Source: an uncultured Clostridium sp. (lineage in GTDB: Bacteria; Bacillota; Clostridia; TANB77; CAG-508). From it: a DNA stretch of 34,516 nt. The stretch covers positions 1 through 34,516 of the forward strand of contig CANRQN010000014.1 in NCBI GenBank assembly GCA_947641575.1, given 5' to 3'. The translations under genes were made by a program, and so were the position numbers. Below, piece by piece: positions 18,933 to 28,598 of this stretch; positions within the stretch are counted from its first letter, which is position 1; the number at the start of each line of letters is the position of its first letter. Below the pieces are notes generated by a model. It ran no database searches. It saw only the letters and a list, made by a program, of their open reading frames with translations, and was not told where the DNA came from.

Positions 18933-19265
18933 TTACTTTTCATTCCATCTTACTAGTTTTATGTCTCTATATATGTCTAAAATTTTTGTATATTTCTGAT
19001 ATTCATCTTCCCATAGCATATCTGGAACTTTGTCAAAAGCATTAAATACTTTTTCTGCTTCCATTAAAAATACTATTTTTTCCTTTGAATCCATTTTGTC
19101 ATATTTTTTTGTTATATCGTAAAGGTCATCTAAAATTTGGTTTGCTTGTATAAAGTCAGTAAAGTCTTTAACATTCATTCCAGCCATTTTTATTTGCATT
19201 ACAGAAAATATTACTAATCCTAATATTAAAAATATTAATATATATATTATAGCTAGTATTCCCAC
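18933..19265 (-). CDS. Small single-pass membrane protein, unrecognised
   Basis: 110-aa protein: an N-terminal hydrophobic helix (residues 3-22, ILAIIYILIFLILGLVIFSV), then a charged helical domain (YDKMDSKEKIVFLMEAEKVF). It lies between dgt and glmU on the same strand with a ribosome binding site (GGAGAAGG), so it is probably real and co-transcribed. I do not recognise the family; topology suggests a bitopic protein with one soluble domain. Confidence 0.65.
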   Translation of the reverse strand: MGILAIIYILIFLILGLVIFSVMQIKMAGMNVKDFTDFIQANQILDDLYDITKKYDKMDSKEKIVFLMEAEKVFNAFDKVPDMLWEDEYQKYTKILDIYRDIKLVRWNEK

Positions 19266-19322
19266 TTTTCCTTCTCCTCTTTTGCATTGATTTTAGCATA
19301 CTTAAATTTTTTTTGCAACTTT

Positions 19323-20471
19323 TTATATTTTAAAATTATTTAAGTTTGTTTCACATTCTTTTAAGAAAAAATTATCAGTCTGTCCTGATATATAATCAAT
19401 AACAATTCTTTTTACATCTGTTTTTTCTCTATACTCTTTTTTCTTACTATTTACAAATGAATATAAGTTTTTATCACTAAGACTCATATTCTCGTTTATT
19501 TTGGTGTTTTTTCGTTCTAGCTTATTTAAGTAAAAATAATATAGATTATAAAAGCCTTCTTCTAATATATCTAGATTTTTCCTTGCCTCTTTGGATCTAT
19601 ATATATTATTGTAGTTCCATGTTTTTAGCTTCATTAATGCTTCAAAAATATTATCTGAAAATTTTAAATATGGCTTTTCTATACTATTTTTTAGTATATC
19701 CATTATTAGAGTATTTACTATTTCTGCATTAGTATTTCCTAATATCTTTGTAATTTCTTCTGGAATATCTTCTCTTTTTATTGTTCCAACTAATATTGCA
19801 TCTTCAATATCTCTTCCTATATATGCAATTATATCAGAAAGCCTTACTACACTTGCTTCTAGTGTCATTGGTTTTATTTCTTTACTATAATTTTTTATAC
19901 TAAATACTTTTTCTACTTCTTCTAATAACTCTTCTTTTGTTTTGTTTCTATTTGGTTCATATCTATTTAAAAGTATTTCTCCATTATGTGCTAAAATCCC
20001 ATCTAAAGTTTGAACTGTTATATTTAAGTTTTCTATATCTTTTAGCATTCTTACGCCTTGTGCATTATGGCAAAAATATCCAATTTTTTCTTTTTCTGCT
20101 ATATTATTTAAAAATTTTTCTCCAGCATGTCCAAATGGTGTATGCCCTACATCATGTCCTAATGCTATTCCTTCTATTAAATCTTCATTTAGCCTTAACG
20201 CTCTTCCTATTGTTCTTGCAATCTTTGATACCAATTGTACATGTAGTACTCTATGTGTTATGTGGTCATTTTTTACAAATGCAAATACTTGCGTTTTATC
20301 TATATATCTTGTATATGCCTGAGAATGTATTATTTTATCTATATCTCTAAAGAACATTGGTCTTATATCTTCTTTTTCTTCTCTTAATTTTACCCCATCT
20401 TCTGATTTGCAAGAATATTTAGATAGTTGGCTTTCATTATGTTTCATTATCTCTTTTATCTGATCTATCAA
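19323..20471 (-). CDS. dgt: dGTP triphosphohydrolase-like HD protein
   Basis: 382-aa HD-superfamily phosphohydrolase; members split dGTP or other dNTPs to deoxynucleoside and triphosphate. HD-site residues: FFRDIDKIIHSQAYTRYIDK, ITHRVLHVQLV (first metal His), GHDVGHTPFGHAGE (HD pair plus following His) and a late Asp in RLSDIIAYIGRD. The length suits the clostridial Dgt-like group. Its start overlaps the end of scpB by 35 bases, a sign of coupled translation. No CGG codons. Confidence 0.9.
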   Translation of the reverse strand: MIDQIKEIMKHNESQLSKYSCKSEDGVKLREEKEDIRPMFFRDIDKIIHSQAYTRYIDKTQVFAFVKNDHITHRVLHVQLVSKIARTIGRALRLNEDLIEGIALGHDVGHTPFGHAGEKFLNNIAEKEKIGYFCHNAQGVRMLKDIENLNITVQTLDGILAHNGEILLNRYEPNRNKTKEELLEEVEKVFSIKNYSKEIKPMTLEASVVRLSDIIAYIGRDIEDAILVGTIKREDIPEEITKILGNTNAEIVNTLIMDILKNSIEKPYLKFSDNIFEALMKLKTWNYNNIYRSKEARKNLDILEEGFYNLYYFYLNKLERKNTKINENMSLSDKNLYSFVNSKKKEYREKTDVKRIVIDYISGQTDNFFLKECETNLNNFKI

Positions 20472-21060
20472 TGTTTTCTCCTTCTTCCTGTTTATCTTTT
20501 TGCTCTTCTAATATATCTTCTATTACTATTTGTCTGTTTTCGTCCATTTTATATTTTGGTAAATCTGGAAGGTCGCTTGCTGTATTTAATCCAAATTTTT
20601 TTAGGAACTCTTCTGTTACTTTATATGACATTGGTCTTCCTGGAATGTCTAGCTTTCCCGCTTCTTCAATAAGATTATGCTCAAGTAACCTATATAGTGC
20701 AGCATTTGATTCTACTCCCCTTATGTTGTCTATTTCTGCTCTTGTGATCTTAGGGTTGTACGCAATTATTGCAAGAACTTCTAGTGCTGCTTGCGAAAGA
20801 CTTGGCTTTACCCTTTTATCTACTACACAATATATATATTCATAATAATCTTTTTTACTTGCTAAAGTATACCCTTCATTTACTTTTACGATTTCTATTC
20901 CTCTATCTTCTTTATTATATTCTTCTTGCATTTCGGATATTACATCTATTATTAACTTTTGGTCTAGTTCTAAACTAAGTTCTAATTCGTGCATGTTTAC
21001 AACTCTACCACTTGCAAAAAGAATCGCTTCAATCGCTCCTTTTATTTTTTCCTTTTTCAT
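20437..21060 (-). CDS. scpB: Segregation and condensation protein B
   Basis: 207-aa winged-helix partner of SMC and ScpA in chromosome condensation. Typical features: EAILFASGRVVNMHELE at the N-terminus, SQAALEVLAIIAYNPKITRAEIDNIRG in the middle (the family signature around AIIAYNQPITR) and GRPMSYKVTEEFLKKFGL, followed by an acidic tail. scpA would be expected upstream but is not in the neighbouring sequence; the gene just upstream is an HAD phosphatase. It overlaps dgt. The start ATG follows GGAGG. Confidence 0.93.
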   Translation of the reverse strand: MKKEKIKGAIEAILFASGRVVNMHELELSLELDQKLIIDVISEMQEEYNKEDRGIEIVKVNEGYTLASKKDYYEYIYCVVDKRVKPSLSQAALEVLAIIAYNPKITRAEIDNIRGVESNAALYRLLEHNLIEEAGKLDIPGRPMSYKVTEEFLKKFGLNTASDLPDLPKYKMDENRQIVIEDILEEQKDKQEEGENIDRSDKRDNET

Positions 21061-21121
21061 GGTTCCTCCATTAATACCATATTTATATCACATATTGCAG
21101 TTTTTTGCAATATTTTGTGAT

Positions 21122-21155
21122 AAATGAAATTTAGGGAAGTTACTTAAATTTCATT
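21122..21155. terminator. Hairpin between scpB and the HAD gene
   Basis: AATGAAATTTA pairs with TAAATTTCATT (11 bp) around a loop of about 11 bases. It lies after the HAD gene in the direction of transcription and before scpB; it could act with the next hairpin as a double terminator. Confidence 0.4.
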
Positions 21156-21162
21156 ATAAAGG

Positions 21163-21190
21163 AAAAAGACCTAGCAGATTTCTGCTAAGC
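21163..21190 (-). terminator. Intrinsic terminator of the HAD gene
   Basis: CTTAGCAGAAATCTGCTAG on the minus strand followed by GTCTTTTTCC. The stop codon of the HAD gene lies in the stem. Confidence 0.75.
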
Positions 21191-21916
21191 CTTTTCTTCT
21201 ATTTCATGTTTTATATATTCTAGAATTTCTTTAAATTCTTTGAATTTATAGTCTGATAAGCTATCTATTTCTTCTCTGTCAGAGTCAGAATATTTATCAT
21301 AAATTGTAATTACTTCTATTCCACTATTTTTTGCTGCTTCTACTCCAATAAGCGAGTCTTCAACTATTATACATTCTTCTTTTTGTACATTTAATTCCTT
21401 TAGAATTTTATAGTGCACCTCTGGGTCCGGCTTTATATTTTTTACTGCTCCCTTTGAATATATAAGTGTAAATATTTCTTGAAATGGAGCCTTGTTTATT
21501 ATATTTTTGTTATAATTTTTGTATTTTTCAATTGCATTTTCTCCTGTGGTGCTCGCTATACATAATGTATATCCTTTTTGTTTTAAGTATTTTAAAAGTT
21601 TTTCTGCATTTGGTTTATAGTCTACTACTTCTTTTAAATACATATCTGCAATCTCATATCTTAATTTTTTTATTTCTTCTTTTGGCATATCTGATTTATA
21701 TTTTTCTTTTAGAAATTCACAATATGCTAAATAAGAATCTTCTAAATTTCTATATTCTTTTAGCTTTGTATCTCTTTGTTTTCCTATGTCTATATTGTCA
21801 AATTTTACTTTTCTTATTTTGTTTATTAGTTCTTCATCTATCTTATTCCATACCCCAACAGAATCTATTAATGTTCCATCTAAATCAAATATTATTACTT
21901 TTTTATTTTTTAACAT
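21185..21916 (-). CDS. HAD-superfamily phosphatase, beta-phosphoglucomutase-like
   Basis: 243-aa HAD subfamily I hydrolase: motif I IFDLDGTLIDS (residues 9-19), an alpha-helical cap (GKQRDTKLKEYRNLEDSYLA), motif II IASTTG, the motif III lysine in KPDPEVHYK and motif IV VEDSLIGVEAAKNSG. This is the signature of PGM/phosphatase-type HADs acting on small sugar phosphates; the substrate cannot be told. It stands alone with its own terminator. No frame break. Confidence 0.85.
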   Translation of the reverse strand: MLKNKKVIIFDLDGTLIDSVGVWNKIDEELINKIRKVKFDNIDIGKQRDTKLKEYRNLEDSYLAYCEFLKEKYKSDMPKEEIKKLRYEIADMYLKEVVDYKPNAEKLLKYLKQKGYTLCIASTTGENAIEKYKNYNKNIINKAPFQEIFTLIYSKGAVKNIKPDPEVHYKILKELNVQKEECIIVEDSLIGVEAAKNSGIEVITIYDKYSDSDREEIDSLSDYKFKEFKEILEYIKHEIEEKA

Positions 21917-21934
21917 ATTTTTCCTACTTTCTTC

Positions 21935-22063
21935 TTAATATAAATATCTTGTTTGCTCATTTCTGTCAACAATATTATGAGCATGCTTCATTTCTTCTGG
22001 TGTATTTATAAAGTATCGTTTGTTTCTATATATGATTCCATGATATTTCTCTTTTCTAATTAT
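21935..22063 (-). pseudogene. Possible gene fragment upstream of the HAD gene
   Basis: An open stretch of about 42 codons translates to a protein-like sequence (KYHGIIYRNKRYFINTPEEM then KHAHNIVDRNEQTRYLY) but has no ATG, GTG or TTG; it begins directly after a stop with ATA-ATT. There is no ribosome binding site. It may be the tail of a decayed gene. I do not recognise the family. Confidence 0.35.
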
Positions 22064-22156
22064 TTATTCTAGTTTTTATATTCTTTATTATGCTATCTAA
22101 ATATTAAACTAAAGCAAGGCGTTTGTCAATAAAAACTCCTTCCTTTAGTTTAATTT

Positions 22157-22182
22157 TTTACCGTTTCTTTTGAAACGGTTTA
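22157..22182. terminator. Hairpin downstream of the Cof-like HAD gene
   Basis: ACCGTTTC pairs with GAAACGGT around TTTT. It lies about 90 bases past the stop at 22272. The T-tract is better on the plus-strand side, so its direction is unclear. Confidence 0.4.
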
Positions 22183-22271
22183 AGTTTTTGTGTTAATCAA
22201 ACTTTTTGTAATCTTAAAATTAAGTTGTATCAAACTTCTCAAAAAGTTCGACGAAACTATGCTATGGCTCC

Positions 22272-23135
22272 TTAAATATTGTCAAAATAATTTAATATCT
22301 CAATTATTCCATTCTCGTCAACATTTCCACCAATATAAAAATGTCCTTCTTTCTTTGTTTTTACTAATTCCTTTAATTCATTACTAGCATTTCCCATAGC
22401 TGCACCATATCCACACAATTCTATAAATTGCCAATCACTTGTACTATCTCCTACTGCTAAAATATTCTTTAATGATATATTCATATTTTTAGAAATCTCT
22501 ATTGCTCCTTCTTTTTTTGATATGCTTGGAGCTGTAATTATTCCAAATTTTAGTGGATTAGCAACAGGATGTATTCCCCAACTTAGCGTTAAACCCGTGT
22601 TTAATTCTTTAAATAATTTAGAAACTCTAATTTGGTCTTCTTCATTTAATGCTATTGGCATTATTTTTGTAACATCATATTGGTAACTATCTTCTACTAT
22701 GTTTTCTAGTATAACAGGATTAGCTTGCAATATATGTATATGTTTTGGTGTAATATCACATTCTTGACTTCTTTGAATAAAATAATTATCTATCGTATAT
22801 ATTTCAGTATACACATTATTTTCAATATACATTTTTAGTATTGATTTTACTAATTCTTTATCTAGAATATGTTTTTTCACTATTGTGTTATTTATTGGAT
22901 TTATAATAACACTTCCACCATCTGCTATATGGTAATTATCTAATTTAGCATCTTTTATAATTTTTCCAATTGAAAAATGTGGTTTAGCAGTACATAAACT
23001 AATTGATATACCTGCATTTCTTAATTCTTTTAATTTATTAATAACATCTATGTGTGGGTTTGGAGAATTAAATCCAACTTTTTCTCCAACAATTACTCCA
23101 TCAACATCTAAAATTATACCTTTTATATCTTTCAT
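22272..23135 (-). CDS. HAD-superfamily hydrolase, Cof/IIB-like
   Basis: 287-aa HAD hydrolase with motif I GIILDVDGVIVGEK (residues 6-19), a large C2-type cap in the middle, and the late motif ILAVGDSTSDWQFIELCGYG followed by AMGNASNELKE, typical of Cof-type IIB phosphatases. The likely substrate is a sugar phosphate or nucleotide. The start ATG has AGGAGGATTAA ahead. A decayed SGNH hydrolase lies just upstream. Confidence 0.85.
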   Translation of the reverse strand: MKDIKGIILDVDGVIVGEKVGFNSPNPHIDVINKLKELRNAGISISLCTAKPHFSIGKIIKDAKLDNYHIADGGSVIINPINNTIVKKHILDKELVKSILKMYIENNVYTEIYTIDNYFIQRSQECDITPKHIHILQANPVILENIVEDSYQYDVTKIMPIALNEEDQIRVSKLFKELNTGLTLSWGIHPVANPLKFGIITAPSISKKEGAIEISKNMNISLKNILAVGDSTSDWQFIELCGYGAAMGNASNELKELVKTKKEGHFYIGGNVDENGIIEILNYFDNI

Positions 23136-23235
23136 TTAATCCTCCTAGTATCATCATATTAATTTTAAAATTCGTTTTGAAATACATTTTTATTGTATTT
23201 TATTCTGTTATAAAATTTGTTTATTCTCAAATTTT

Positions 23236-23392
23236 TCATTTAACAGATTCAATAATGTATTCTGCAATTTTCTTATGACCATTATGGTTTGGATGCAATC
23301 CATCAATATAATCAGTTTTTTCTAATACATATTGCAAAATCTCCAATTCCATATGTAATGCTATCTCCTATAATAATATAATTTATATTCAT
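23236..23392 (-). pseudogene. Remnant of an SGNH/GDSL-type hydrolase with internal deletion
   Basis: A GGAGG site and ATG at 23392 lead into MNINYIIIGDSITYGIGD, the block I motif (GDS) of SGNH hydrolases, then a stop within a few codons. Shifted by frame, the next stretch reads LEKTDYIDGLHPNHNGHKKI and AEYIIESVK to TGA at 23236, which is the block V motif (DGLHPNxxGH). The whole middle of a roughly 180-aa enzyme is missing, so this is a deletion remnant joining first and last motifs. Confidence 0.7.
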
Positions 23393-23466
23393 TAATAATT
23401 CCTCCACTTAATTCGTAATTTCTTGTTTAGTCTTGATTTGAAAGTAAAAGTTAATATGAATAATAT

Positions 23467-24783
23467 TTATAGAATTTTCCAATATCCTGACTTATTTGAA
23501 CCTACTCTTTCTATTATCTTCTTATCTTGTAGTTGTTTCAAACATCTTGAAATTGTTGCTGTTGATATCTTTGTAGTTTTGCTTATTTCAGGAATTGTAT
23601 AATTTGATTTTTTCATTAATATATTTAAAATTTGTCTTTCTTTATCATTTATCTTATCATTTATCTTATCATTTATCTTATCATCAGTCTCATATTCAAA
23701 TGGATTTTCTTTATATTTAAATGAAACTCTTAAGAAATGCTCCATAAATTTAAAACAACTTTTATCATAAGCATCTAAAATTCTTAATACTCCTGATCCT
23801 ATATTTTCAATTAAATCAACATCTTTAAAGACTCTAATAAGTTCTTTATTTCTTGGAGCAGTAACACCTTCTAAAAATTCCTCTTGTGATAGTTCTTGAG
23901 GTAACCCACCTGCTGATGTTATCTCAATTCTATCTGAATACAATTCTATAATAGGCGTATTCCCATAAGAATAATCATTATGTACAATAGCATTGATAAC
24001 CGCTTCTTTTAAAGCTTTAGTATCAATCATTTCTTGTTCTTTTCTACCAAAATATTCTATTTTAGCATATACAGTATTTTCAACCTTAAGCCTTTCCAAT
24101 ATATTCTTCGTAGCTGTTATTAAACAACAATTTCCAAATTCTAAATTTTCTAATAAATCAAGCTTGTTTTTTCCTAAATACTTTACAAGTTTTATTGAAA
24201 CATTGTTTTCATCAGCTAATAAAAAGGCATTATAATTGTATTTTCCTTCACTTGTCATCAAGTCAAGGTTGTGTAAGAAGTTATCATTTAAGTTTAAATT
24301 ATCTTCTTCATAATAAATTTTTAGTTGGTTAAATGTTAATTTTTGTCTAGGAGAATCAATTTCTTTTAATGTATTTTTAATTCTTTTAGCATACATATCA
24401 TCAATCATTCTTTCAGTCATTCTCTCTTTGCTAATACCTACTCTGATATAACATCCTTCTGGAGTTCTCCCTTTTTTTCTTAAATAATAAGGCTTTTCTG
24501 TACCACTTGAAATAACTACTTTTATAACTTCTTTATTATTTATTGTTTCAACTATCACGTCAAATAATCCCAAAGTAGATGGTTGTATATTATTTTTTAT
24601 TCTATCTTTAATTTGCAATTGAGTTTGGTCAATATCATTAACTCCAACTACTTGTCCATCTTTTTTTATTCCAATATAGATAGCTCCACCTTCTCTATAA
24701 TTAAGAAAAGCTATTACTTCTTGCTCAAAATCATCATTTAGTTGTTCTTTATTCTCAATTCGGTTAGTTTCTGTATTAGTCAT
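23467..24783 (-). CDS. AlbA_2/Schlafen-type ATP-binding transcriptional regulator-like protein
   Basis: 438-aa protein with an N-terminal AlbA_2 (divergent AAA_4/Schlafen) domain (FLNYREGGAIYIGIKKDGQV, GCYIRVG), a GHKL-type ATP-binding segment (ALKEAVINAIVHNDYSYGNT, IENIGSGVLRI) and a C-terminal winged helix (TIPEISKTTKISTATISRCL). A linker near residue 370 has four tandem DKIN repeats. Such proteins are common in accessory and defence islands; function is unsettled. The broken AAA_13 gene ends 13 bases upstream of its start, so they may form one operon. Confidence 0.82.
   Translation of the reverse strand: MTNTETNRIENKEQLNDDFEQEVIAFLNYREGGAIYIGIKKDGQVVGVNDIDQTQLQIKDRIKNNIQPSTLGLFDVIVETINNKEVIKVVISSGTEKPYYLRKKGRTPEGCYIRVGISKERMTERMIDDMYAKRIKNTLKEIDSPRQKLTFNQLKIYYEEDNLNLNDNFLHNLDLMTSEGKYNYNAFLLADENNVSIKLVKYLGKNKLDLLENLEFGNCCLITATKNILERLKVENTVYAKIEYFGRKEQEMIDTKALKEAVINAIVHNDYSYGNTPIIELYSDRIEITSAGGLPQELSQEEFLEGVTAPRNKELIRVFKDVDLIENIGSGVLRILDAYDKSCFKFMEHFLRVSFKYKENPFEYETDDKINDKINDKINDKERQILNILMKKSNYTIPEISKTTKISTATISRCLKQLQDKKIIERVGSNKSGYWKIL
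23644..23690. repeat. 12-bp tandem repeat inside the AlbA_2-type gene
   Basis: ATCATTTATCTT is repeated about 3.5 times in phase with the reading frame, encoding DKIN units on the minus strand. Copy number changes would be length-neutral for the frame. Confidence 0.8.
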
Positions 24784-24796
24784 ACAATCATCTCCA

Positions 24797-26951
24797 TTAT
24801 TCTTTATTTATAAACTCTATAATTTCTACTTTTTCCTTATCTAAATCATAATCCGATATATCTATGGCTGGTTGAAATATACTCATATTACCTTCAAAGT
24901 GGTTAAATTCATTTAATAAGGTCTTTTTAGATATTAGAAACACTCTTTTATTTATTACATCTTTCTCTTCTTCTTTATATGCCTGATAAATAATCGCTCC
25001 TAAATTTTCGTATTTTTTTGTATTAATACCATATTTATCAACTAACTTTCTTTCCACCAATAATCTTAAAAACAAATAAGATAGTGAATGTTTCAATGTT
25101 TTATTTAACATAGGATAATTACTTTTTAAAATATCAACATTATTAATATCTGTCATTAATATATCATCAACTGATACTTTATAAATATTTTGAACGGATT
25201 TGTTAAATAATGTATTATATATTTCAGTAATATTTATCTCATCTTTAAAATAGCCATGCATTAATTTAGTTAGTTTATTTTTTATTTCTGTATTACCTAT
25301 AAATTTAGCATATCCTCTCATAAATGGTATTAATGAAAATAAATATTCTTTTTCTTGTTTTACAAATTCGTCAATATCATTTCTAATAAACTCCAATAAT
25401 TCTGGTATAAAAATCATTATTTCTTTTTCATTCTCTGCTACTTCTATAAAACCGTTCTCTTGCCCTTCTATATTATTTAACAAATATAGATTAAAACATT
25501 TCTTTTTTTGTACTTCCAATAGTCTAATTAAATCTGTATTATGCGTCAAAATTATCTTTTTCTTTTTCTCTAAAAATTTAATAATAGAATATACTATTTT
25601 GTTTTTATAAATCGAATCAAAGCTTGATATTGGGTCGTAAATAACTATGATGGGTTTTTCACAATTTTTTGCTTTTAGCAATTCAAATGTTAATGAAATA
25701 AAATTTTGCTCCCCTGTGCTTAAGCTTAATTCTTCCCTTTCTTTCTCTATAAACTCATTATTATCTAGCATTAATTTTAAATTGTTATTAATATCTCTTT
25801 ATAACGAAACTTGCTTACCAATACTATTACTTATAATTTCTTTAATATATATAATATCTTCATCACTTATTTCTGGTTTTATTTTTACCATTTCATAATA
25901 TTCTTCAATTTTATCTATTAATACATCATCTAATAATTTATTTGCAAACAAGTAAGTTATTTATTCTTTGATTTAAAACAGTATTATATTTTTGAAATTT
26001 TTCTTTTAATTCAAATAAAATTTCCTTATTCCCTTTTTTCATAGTATCTATTAATTTTATTTTTATATTAAATGGATCTATTTGTTGCAATTTTTCAATA
26101 ATCTCATTAACAATATATTTTTCCGTTTCATTAAGTTTCTCAATTATTTTACTTTTATTTTCTTTCTTACTATTTAGCAAATCCTCTGGAATGTCTGGAT
26201 TATCACATACTATACAGCATTTTTTATTGTTATATTTACTTAAAATTTCAATTGCTACACTATTTTCCTCAATTTCCTCTACCTTCTCATTTGTTCTAAT
26301 ATTATTTACAGCAATTTGATTGATTCTATTTATTATCGAATCCTTACTATCAATATCTTTTACATAATACTCGAATTTATCATCTTCGTACTCTAAGATT
26401 TGACATTCTTCTAGCGCTTTTATCTTTTTAGTAAATTTCTCTACATCTATTCCTTTTCCTTTTGATTTTATATTAGCTATATCCGAAATATATTCTTTTA
26501 ATTCCACATCTTCAATTAAATCTATTAATAAACTTTTTGTTTTTGAAATATTGAATGTTTCTTTTAATATTTTAGGTAATCTATTTTCAAAAATATCTTT
26601 TACTGCTTTATCTATCTCTCCTTTTAATTCAAATTCTCTTTTTATATTATTTCCAAGTAAAAATTCTTCTGTTTCACCTTTAATTATATGTCTACTATTT
26701 TGATCTGATATAACACAAAATAATTCATTTGTGTTCTCATTTGCTATAATTGTTTCAAACTTTGCCTCAAATGTACATCCTTTTTCACAATTAAGTACTC
26801 TTGTAAAACTTGTCTTTCCTACACCATTTGGTGCGTAGATAACAGCCATTCCATCATTTGAAAATCTAAGTTTATTATTTTTATCAAATTTTTCAAAATC
26901 TTTTGAAAAAATGTCTTCCTTCTTTATTTTATAAAATTCTACTGTATTCAT
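24797..26951 (-). pseudogene. Broken AAA_13-type ATPase resembling RloC/PrrC anticodon nucleases
   Basis: The first part (26951 to 25938) has Walker A IYAPNGVGKTSF and coiled-coil sequence with a zinc-hook-like pair CIVCDNPDIP. The second (open to 24797) has the ABC signature LSTGEQNFISL, Walker B IIVIYDPISSFDS, switch LTHNTDLI, and a C-terminal region with RLLVE and a later NHFEG, which could match the R-x3-E...H nuclease triad of PrrC/RloC. They are joined by a frame change near 25950 and an in-frame TAA at 25799-25801, neither at a CGG. So this looks truly inactivated. Intact, it would be about 710 aa. AAA_13 membership is well supported; the tRNA-nuclease role is inference. Confidence 0.7.
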
Positions 26952-27426
26952 TTTCTTCCTCCATTTTTACTGCTCATATATTTTTATCATTAGAAATTAT
27001 TATATCAAAAACTAATACTTAAAACAATATTTTGACAACTTTTTCATTCTTATATTTTCTCTCATCATACTTCATAAAATTTTTCAAAAAAGGGGATTGG
27101 GGATTTCCCCATAATAACATTTGGATGTATATACAAGTGTCTTGCTTGTTGGGACAAAAAAGACAATCTATGTGTATATACAAATGTGTTGCTTGTTAGG
27201 ACATAAAAGTTCATTTTTAGTATCAAATTTTTTAATATTTCTAATTAGAATTTTACAAAAAATATAAAAAATTTAGAGCCAATTTTTACGATTTTTAGCT
27301 CCAAATTTGATAACCTTTTATCTATAATTTTTGTTCAATTTATATCTTTTTTCAGTTAGTTTTTTATTAAAATTTTCGCTAAACTCCTCATATTTTATGA
27401 ATATTTTCTAGCTATAAATTATCTCA
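26952..27426. other. AT-rich non-coding stretch with a directly repeated block
   Basis: No gene is seen in about 475 bases. It holds GGGGATTGGGGATTTCCCC near 27092 and two imperfect direct repeats (listed separately). It probably marks the left part of the mobile region that includes the two tnpV copies. Confidence 0.5.
27126..27207. repeat. Two imperfect direct repeats of about 34 bp
   Basis: TGTATATACAAGTGTCTTGC, continuing TTGTTGGGACAAAA (27126-27159), recurs as TGTATATACAAATGTGTTGC, continuing TTGTTAGGACATAAA (27173-27207). Spacing start to start is 47 bases. They could be binding sites for a recombinase or replication protein of the element, or leftover element ends. Confidence 0.65.
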
Positions 27427-27801
27427 TTATATATAATTTCTTCAGCACGATTTTGAATATTATTCATAGATTTTACCCATTCCATTTGATTATTTTCTTT
27501 CAATTCTTCTGTTATATTTTCTTTTTTTGTAATTTCTTTTATTATAACTTTTAGTCTTTTTTTCTACTATTTTTTGAATCTCTTTTATATAATTATTTAG
27601 TGTTCCATCCATAAACATTACTGTATATTCTGCTCTCTTATTTTCTTTCAAAAATCTTAATCTTACTCTTCCATATTTGTTTAAAATAACTTTTTCTTTT
27701 TGTTCTAAAATAATATTTGGTACAAAATAGTCTCCAACTTTTTTATATTCAATTCCTGTTTTTTCATTTATATAATTCTCTTTTATTTCATTATTTTCCA
27801 T
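27427..27801 (-). pseudogene. Decayed tnpV copy
   Basis: TnpV-family protein homologous to the intact gene at 28599, in opposite orientation. It begins MENNEIKENYINEKTGIEYK and shares VGDYFVPN and NKYGRVRLRFLKENKRAEY. The frame is lost at a poly-A run near 27560 (seven A where six would keep frame). After that, the other frame continues with the family ending KENNQMEWVKSMNNIQNRAE and EIIYNEII. This is an A-run frameshift and not a CGG site, so it is ordinary decay. Confidence 0.75.
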
Positions 27802-27830
27802 ATCTATTTCTCCTCCATTATTTTAATTTT

Positions 27831-28518
27831 TTAACTAACTTTTTCTCTCTCTTTTATTCTAATTTCTCCTACAATTCTATTAGCTTTTTGTATTGGGAAA
27901 GCCTTATCGTCACAAATTATTTCTACTAATTTGAATAATTTTTCTCCATTATCATTTACTAAATCTATTGTATAGTTTTTCTTTTGATAACCTTTTTTCG
28001 GTTCATCTAGTCTTGCAATTTCATAGCAGGATACCTCATAATAATCGCTTAATCTTTTCATATATTCTTTTAGCTCTTTTCTGTCCATTGCTATACTAGA
28101 TGTTATTGTAGTTTCTTCTTTTCCTTTGGTACAAGGTATTGCTACTTCAAACATTCCTTTATCCATAAACTTGTATAATTCTTCTAAGAAGCTATTTCTA
28201 AAGTTTATATTTACTAGATTATAATAACCTTTCTTCTCCTTTTCAATAGTTACATCTTCTATAAATTCCTGTTTTTCTTCTTTTGTTTTATTATTCCATT
28301 CTGCCATAAGCATATCTTTTAGCCTATCAGATTTTATTAGTTTCTCTCGTTCTACATCTCTGTCTACCATTAGTGCTTGTGGTGAAAAAGTTTTCTTGTT
28401 TGTATCAATAACTTGCATTCTTTTTTGTTCTAATATATTTAGTTTTTCTTCAATAAGTTAGCATTCTTATAAAAAATCTACCATTAGCATTTGATGTATT
28501 TACTTCATCTACATCTTC
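27831..28518 (-). pseudogene. Remnant of a large serine recombinase (probable)
   Basis: A short frame at 28518-28450 reads TSNANGRFFIRMLTY, very like the end of the serine-recombinase catalytic domain (TTTANGRFFIRMLT type), then stops. Overlapping it in another frame, 28457-27831 is open for over 200 codons: LIEEKLNILEQKRMQVI, NNKTKEEKQEFIEDVTIEK, ending EIRIKEREKVS. Its middle resembles the C-terminal segment after the recombinase coiled coil; the last 100 residues I do not recognise. The catalytic serine domain and the zinc-ribbon region are missing. Best explained as an internal deletion in the recombinase of this element; a real separate gene from the ATG at 28418 (195 aa) is the alternative. 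Confidence 0.5.
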
Positions 28519-28598
28519 TTATGACAAAAATTAGAAAATATTGATATTTAGTACAGTCTAGCCTATAGTTTATAAATAAAAATTGGAGGTAAAAGATT

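Noticed and set aside
23644..23690. CRISPR-like short repeats
   Set aside because: Units are contiguous, 12 bp long and coding; there are no spacers.
25799..25960. Treating the AAA_13 gene breaks as further recoding sites
   Set aside because: The frame change is not at a CGG and there is an additional in-frame TAA, so it does not fit the pattern and is called decay.
27540..27575. Treating the tnpV copy frameshift as recoding
   Set aside because: It lies in a run of A residues with no CGG, typical of slippage mutation, and the copy next to it is intact.
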